Assembly (NCBI RefSeq): GCF_023856365.1
Contig: NC_064539.1
Coordinates: 20,835,019-20,899,018 of the forward strand
Origin: Brienomyrus brachyistius
Lineage: Eukaryota; Chordata; Actinopteri; Osteoglossiformes; Mormyridae
Direction: 5' to 3'
Length of the DNA: 64,000 nt
Notes under the pieces: generated by a model
The model's database searches: none
The model's input: only the letters and a program-made list of their open reading frames with translations
Told to the model about the DNA's origin: nothing
Translations under genes and position numbers: made by a program
Shown: positions 58,806 through 64,000 of the stretch, piece after piece
How positions within the stretch are numbered: the stretch's first letter is position 1
Layout of the letters: each line of letters begins with the position of its first letter

Positions 58806-60957
58806 TGACATTGTCTCTCTCCCTCTCTGGCTGCCTTCTGCCTCTCTCTCTCTTTCTCTACTATCTCTCTTTCATTTTCCACCTCCTTCCATCCCCCTGG
58901 ATGAAAACAAGAGTCTGTCGTACATCACAGGCGAGACATTCAAGTATGCAGGCCTGCACGTTTGTCAACAGGTAGCCTCTCTTGCGCTCATAGACGCAGA
59001 TAGACGCAGTACGTCCCTCCCTGCCCTCTAGTATACGGACAAGCACGTCTATACGCAAATGCTCATGTGACTGCAACAAGACACCTTTTCTGTAACTTGA
59101 AAAGGCTGCTTAACACGAATCTTTTTCAATCCATGTTCGACCACAAAACCCGATAAAGCCGTTGACTTGTGACGGGCTGGTGAACAAGAGCATTTTGCAA
59201 ATAGTCAATTACTCCTTTGTATTACAGAAAAAGCTTTGTGTGGTAAATCCATATTAGCATGGTGGAGCTACAGCACAGGGAATGGAAATAGCCCAAGCGG
59301 ACGGGCTGTGTATACAGAGCATATGCAATTGATCTAATGCCCAGACATGCTACTAAGGGAAGTCAGGCTCCATTTAGGATGTAACTCCATGCCTCAGTGT
59401 CCAGCAGGCCATGGAAACCAGTCAGCGTCTCGCACCGCACAGCTTACAACCACAAGACTTCAACTCTACAGCAGCTCATTAGCTGCGGAATGTGCTTTTC
59501 TGTTTAAACACCATATCCTCTATTTTGTCCTCGATGGAGAACAGACATGTTTAAATAATAAATAATTACCATCATGTTTTCTTTGACCCATTTTCACGAA
59601 ATGTGAACTGGAGTTCCTGGTTGGACTATTAGGTGTTAATTAGCGAGCTTTAAATATTTAATCAAAGCATGATTAGACTCATGTTTGAGGATTGCTGTTT
59701 GCTATGCCCCTCTGCTAGCATCACTTATCTAAGGGTAACTGCTCTGTTACCACAGCGCAGCTAAAGCTGCCATTTAGAAACTATCAGACTGTATAACTGT
59801 CGAAGACGGAACCAGCTATTAAGTAAATGCTGACAAGTAGCTCATTCCCACCCTATAAAGTTTATATTTATAGAAAATAAACTAGGCTTGTAATATTTAT
59901 TATTGGCAAATGTATATATTTAGCAGCCAATTTTATTCAAAACTAGATGCGATTGAGAAAACAGGATCAGACTGGGGATAAGGGCCTTGGTCAGGGGCCC
60001 AAGAGTGACATCACTCTGCAGATCACAGGAAATAGAAATTCTGACTCGCATGCTGCTCTCCATGTCATTGATTGAAACTGTTAGATTGGGGATTCAAAAT
60101 TGCCATACTGTAAAAGGGGTTAAAATTTTCCCCTCTTTTGGGTTCCTTAAAACAGCGCCCCATACAGAGGGGCTGCTTAAATATTCATAGGAGACACGTT
60201 CCAATTTGTCGTATCAACAGGCATCAATCTCATCTATTTGAAGTCAACATTTAGACAGCAGACACGGGGTTAGTAGGGTGTTCCTCCGTTTAGGGCTCCT
60301 TCTGTCTGTGTGCACATGGATGGTGCTGCAGCTGTTCTCGTAAGCCTGTATGTTTTTGTTTGGCTTTGGAGTGGTACTGATTTCCTGATGAGATAATGTG
60401 GCAAAGCACAGTCAAACTGCGATTATTCACAGATCTAAAAACGACAGGCTAGTCATTAGCGTCATCTATCGCGGCTTTTTCAGACGGAGAAGACATGCAT
60501 GTTAATCAGTTTCAAGTCAATTGTAAATCTCTGGCCAGATTAAAATTCCTGCAGCTTTATGAAAAGACTCATATTGTTTGCCCAGAGTCGTATTCATTAA
60601 ACGAGCTACTGATAACTTCAAAAAGTTTGACTGAAACTACACACATGTTCGCATGTAAATTTTAAATCGTAATTCAATGCTTTTCTACAGATCTGTTTCT
60701 TCATTTGTGGTAACCTGTTAGTCGATACACATTCCGGATTCATTGTTATAGGAGATGGGGAACTTTAAGCATGACTCTGTTAGTCATAGTCCAGTTCAGA
60801 TAACGATGCAGCTGTTTGGTAACTGAAAGCGTGCCTGTGAAGGTGGCCGGCGACAACTTTTATGATATCTGTAGTCACACTAGTTAAGGACACACTTTTA
60901 TATGACTCAAATAACCTCCTTTGTCAATGAAAGAGACTAATTGTATGCGACAAATTG
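58806..60957. other. Intergenic, no repeats recognised
   Basis: Unique-looking sequence. An open frame at 58795-59031 begins in the CT-rich tract and reads DENKSLSYITGETFKYAG, with no known match. AT-rich motif groups at 59630-59700 and 60560-60660 resemble developmental non-coding elements. Confidence 0.4.
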
Positions 60958-61320
60958 GACATTAACCACTCACTTGATATTTGTGACACTAGACATTAAC
61001 CACTTATTTGCTGTTTGAGACATTAACCACGTATTTGCTGTTTGAAACATTAACCACGTATTTGCTGGTTGAGACATTAACCACGTATTTGCTGGTTGAG
61101 ACATTAACCACGTATTTGCTGTTTGAGACATTAACCACGTGTTTGCTGGTTGAGACATTAACCACGTATTTGCTGTTTGAGACATTAACCACATTTTTGC
61201 TGGTTGAGACATTAACCATTTATTTGCTGTTTGAGACATTAACCACGTACTGTATTTGCTGGTTGAGACATTAACCACTTATTTGTTGTTTGTGATGCAC
61301 TGGACATTCACCACTCGTTT
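60958..61320. repeat. Minisatellite, 27-bp unit (36-bp at the edges), about 12 copies
   Basis: Inner unit acattaaccacgtatttgct followed by ggttgag. Edge units keep an extra nine bases (tgatgcactgg-type). One minus frame stays open for 102 codons (TANTWLMSQ period); this is a repeat effect. Confidence 0.95.
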
Positions 61321-61759
61321 ACTATATGTAATACAATGGACGTTAAGATTAATCCCAAGGAGACATTCTGGTGCCTACAGTAGCATACATACATACATGC
61401 CAAACAGACAGGGTGCAAAGATAGCACGCACAGCACAAACAAAGTAAAAATAGTGTGAACAGATTTAAACAGCACACAGTACACAAATAAGTTAAATAGT
61501 CTGAGAAACAGAATGTGACGCTAAAAATAAATATTTAACAGTAAGAATAATAATTATGTGCAAATAAATTATGTGCAGTTAGAACAGGAAGAAGCAGATT
61601 GTATTGTAGCAGACAGGATGCTTCTTGATATGTTACGGCTGGCAGTGAGGAAGACGCACTGGAGTGTTTAATGGCTGCCCAGTGATCCCCAATAGCTGTT
61701 TTTTAGCACACTGTGGTGGAATGACCATCATGATATTCAGGACGTACCATGATATACAA
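61321..61759. other. Spacer between two parts of the 27/36-bp array
   Basis: Unique AT-rich sequence with no gene seen. It separates the main array from related units at 61760-61797 and 61989-62050. Confidence 0.5.
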
Positions 61760-61797
61760 GAATTAACCATGTATTTGCTGTGTGTGACACACTAGAG

Positions 61798-61988
61798 CAG
61801 GGGAGTCAAACTCCAGTCCTGGGGGGCCAGAGCCCTGCACAGGTTTTGATTTCTCCTCATTTAACACACCTGATTCAGCTCCTTGCGCTAATTACCATAC
61901 AGCTCTTGAGCTGAATCGTTTGTGGTGGAACGGGGAAAGAACTAAGCTACACAGTCCGGCCCTCCAGGACTGGAGTTTGAAATCCTTG
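61798..61988. mobile_element. hAT-type MITE inserted in a 36-bp repeat unit
   Basis: Left end caggggagtcaaactccagt, then cctgg. The right end reversed reads caaggatttcaaactccagt, then cctgg. Flanks cactagag (61790-61797) and cactggag (61989-61996) are an 8-bp duplication with one change, and cactggag is part of the repeat unit itself. This terminus type is abundant in teleosts (from memory). Confidence 0.88.
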
Positions 61989-62050
61989 CACTGGAGTTTA
62001 ACCACTCATTTGTTGTTGATGACACACTGGAGATTAACCACTCGTTTGCC
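61989..62050. repeat. Outlying units of the 36-bp repeat
   Basis: attaaccactcatttgttg and atgacacactggag followed by attaaccactcgtttgc: one complete 36-bp unit and part of a second. Confidence 0.8.
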
Positions 62051-63402
62051 CCTGCAGTTGGCACTGTCCGGCTGTTCATTGTTATTCTCCATTCTACCCA
62101 GTGGGCCATCAGCTGTCAGCATGTTGGGTGCATCTCAACATCGAGACTGAGATACATTTTTCACTCTTGCATGCATTAAACAAGTGTGGCGACTGCTGTA
62201 TGTTCCGGAGTCTCGCCGCTCCCAAGCGATGAATCAGGTCTAAGCATTTCTCTTTGTTTGACTGCAGTCTGACGTTGTGTGTGAATGTGAGTCGGGGGGG
62301 GGGTCCACCATTAGTTTTTAAGATGATTCATATTGTAAACTTCAACAGATTAGCATTGTTCTAGCTACTGAAAAATAAGTGGGGTATAATGAGTTCTCCT
62401 TCTGACACTAAATATATTTTGATATTCGACACCATTTGCTATATCATTTTAATACTTTCTTAAATGCTCAAACATGTAAACATTCCAAATCTGCTAAAGC
62501 TGGAGAGCTTTGTCTGGTGCTGTTTATTCTATTGCAGCATTTTGAGTATTAGTGATTAATACTGAGAAAAAAGTCTAAAATTCCTAAGACAGGTTGCTCT
62601 GAATAATGCAGCTTACTCCTTTTAAGTGAAGCCCACTTATTAAAATCATTTCAATGGGTTGTATAGTCGTGGTATTTTCATACCGCCACTATATACAGTA
62701 TATTCTATAGGGTTAAATACTTACCTTTCTTATCCAGGATCCCTCTCATCTGTTTAGTGATATTCAATCGTCGCAGCATTAGGTGCAAGTCTAACTTTCT
62801 CACCAAATGTATTGTGTTTGAGATCAAAGCAGCTTGTTTATCAGGATCTTTATCAGGATTTGCTACATTTAGCTACTTTTTCAGCTTGTCCCTGACAAAC
62901 AAATATGAGAGCGCATGAAGCATTTGAAAAGCAATAACATTACATTCTGTCAGCTAAGGCGTGCAGTGCCTGATCAGAGTCCGCAATCTATTCCTTTCCC
63001 CATCTATAATCCATCCTCGCTGTTGCCAGGAGACAACGATCTCCAATTGTAGGTTTAGTCTAAATTATTGCTTCCGTTAAAACTGTCGTCAGAGCTGATA
63101 TACAGTACTGAATTTCAGACACTGCATCGGTAAACTTCTGGCATCAAAAGAGCCAAGGAAGCTGTTTATGTCATCATTTATGTTTATGCTTATGATATCA
63201 GTGTTTATGTCATCACTGCCGTTTGTGTGCAGTGAGCGTGGTGCTGAAAGACGAGCAGGAGAAGGTGGTAGAAGCTCTATGAAAATTATTAAACAGAGGA
63301 GAGATGCAGTTGCTGGGAGGAGGTGAATCCCGAACCACAACCCATCCCACCCATCCCCAGCTTTTCTGTGTCAGAGAGCTACTTTCCATCATCTCTATCA
63401 TC
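62051..63402. other. Intergenic, no repeats recognised
   Basis: AT-rich unique sequence with a 10-bp G run (62294-62303). A short frame at 63231-63282 (VLKDEQEKVVEAL, then a stop) follows tgtgtgcag but has no partner exon. Confidence 0.4.
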
Positions 63403-63560
63403 ATTATGGTGGAGTGGTGGCCCTGAGGCTGGGGATCTGTGGCAGGAATCGGAAGGTCGCTGGTTCAAATCCTGTGAATACCAGGAGTGATCCTAAGAGT
63501 AATGCTGTTAACCAGCAATTACTTCATCCTGAGTATGACATTAATCTACATCCGCCCCTA
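63403..63560 (+). mobile_element. tRNA-derived SINE
   Basis: ggtggagtggtggccctgag (A-box region), gtcgctggttcaaatcctgt (B-box), then gaataccaggagtgatccta and aatgctgttaaccagcaatt, a common teleost SINE body. Confidence 0.7.
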
Positions 63561-63902
63561 TGAGGTGGTCCCCCAACTTGCAGGGAAAATTTTGCAGTTG
63601 GTTGCAGGATTGGCACTCACATTGGCAAAAAAAACTCACATTAGTCAATTTGGACTAGTGTGGTGCTGAGGTATCAACTGTACTCATCCCTGATGTGGTT
63701 TGTCATGTGGTGGGTGTGGTAACATGATGTAATCAGTGTGCGCCCCTTACCTCTACAGTACCTCATGAAAATGGACCCGTGGCTGTCACTGGCCTTGCAT
63801 GAAGGACACCATGGACCCATCATGAGGTATGTGGCTCCTCAGGAACAAACACATATCTGTCATTATGACTGTACTGCATCAGCAGTAATATAAAATCTAC
63901 AG

Positions 63903-63951
63903 TATGTATATATATATATATACAGTATGTATGTAAATGTATGTATGAAAA
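63903..63951. repeat. (TA)n and (TGTA)n simple repeat
   Basis: atgtatatatatatatatac followed by tatgtatgtaaatgtatg. Confidence 0.9.
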
Positions 63952-64000
63952 TGACGTAACCCCTTCACCTTCGCATGGGTTAGGGGCAGAAGGTCCCCGC

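Noticed and set aside
60970..61278. Opposite open frames of 88-102 codons
   Set aside because: Translation of the 27-bp repeat in both directions.
60958..61320. CRISPR-like array
   Set aside because: Directly adjoining 27-bp units with no spacers, in a vertebrate genome.

Overview
The window looks like a stretch of teleost fish chromosome. Its only confidently recognised gene is the 3' part of a GDNF-family receptor alpha gene, best matched to gfra2. Genes are sparse and introns are spliced with GT/AG ends. The interspersed repeats are of fish type: tRNA-headed SINEs ending in (TGGA)n, a 5S rRNA-headed SINE with a tail ending in an AGCGCTATATAAATG-like motif, Tc1-like relics and hAT-type MITEs. 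There are no operons, bacterial promoters, phage genes or CRISPR arrays.

Positions 1-10755 hold the gfra2 3' end on the + strand. The coding segments are 832-941, 1214-1354, 5146-5321 and 9815-9949, and all four join in a consistent reading frame. Together they encode the third cysteine-rich domain of a GPI-anchored co-receptor, a linker, and a C-terminal hydrophobic GPI-attachment signal. The upstream exons (signal peptide, domains 1 and 2) lie outside the window. A 3' UTR follows, with an AATAAA signal at 10733. The two large introns carry a hAT-type MITE with a perfect 8-bp target duplication, a Tc1 relic, two long minisatellites (70-bp and 82-bp units), and a 5S-headed SINE whose inner part has grown into the 70-bp array.

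Positions 10756-64000 (about 53 kb) read as a gene-poor flank. I found no exon series there that I can assign to a protein. Every long open frame checked is either a minisatellite whose unit keeps a frame open (24.98-25.38 kb, 41.2-42.3 kb, 57.5-57.8 kb, 60.96-61.3 kb) or a short unsupported frame. The flank holds many SINE copies in both orientations, three copies of an AT-rich family with termini reading AACACTTTACTT, further hAT-type MITEs, a second Tc1 relic, microsatellites, and unusually many pure G or C runs. A CpG-dense patch at about 58.56-58.80 kb and several homeodomain-like AT motif clusters are the best candidates for regulatory DNA.

I did not find a new multi-gene system. The most interesting points are the tandem growth inside a single 5S-SINE copy, hAT insertion into a minisatellite whose unit length changed from 36 to 27 bp, the apparent loss of the usual last cysteine segment in gfra2, and the density of long G/C homopolymers.
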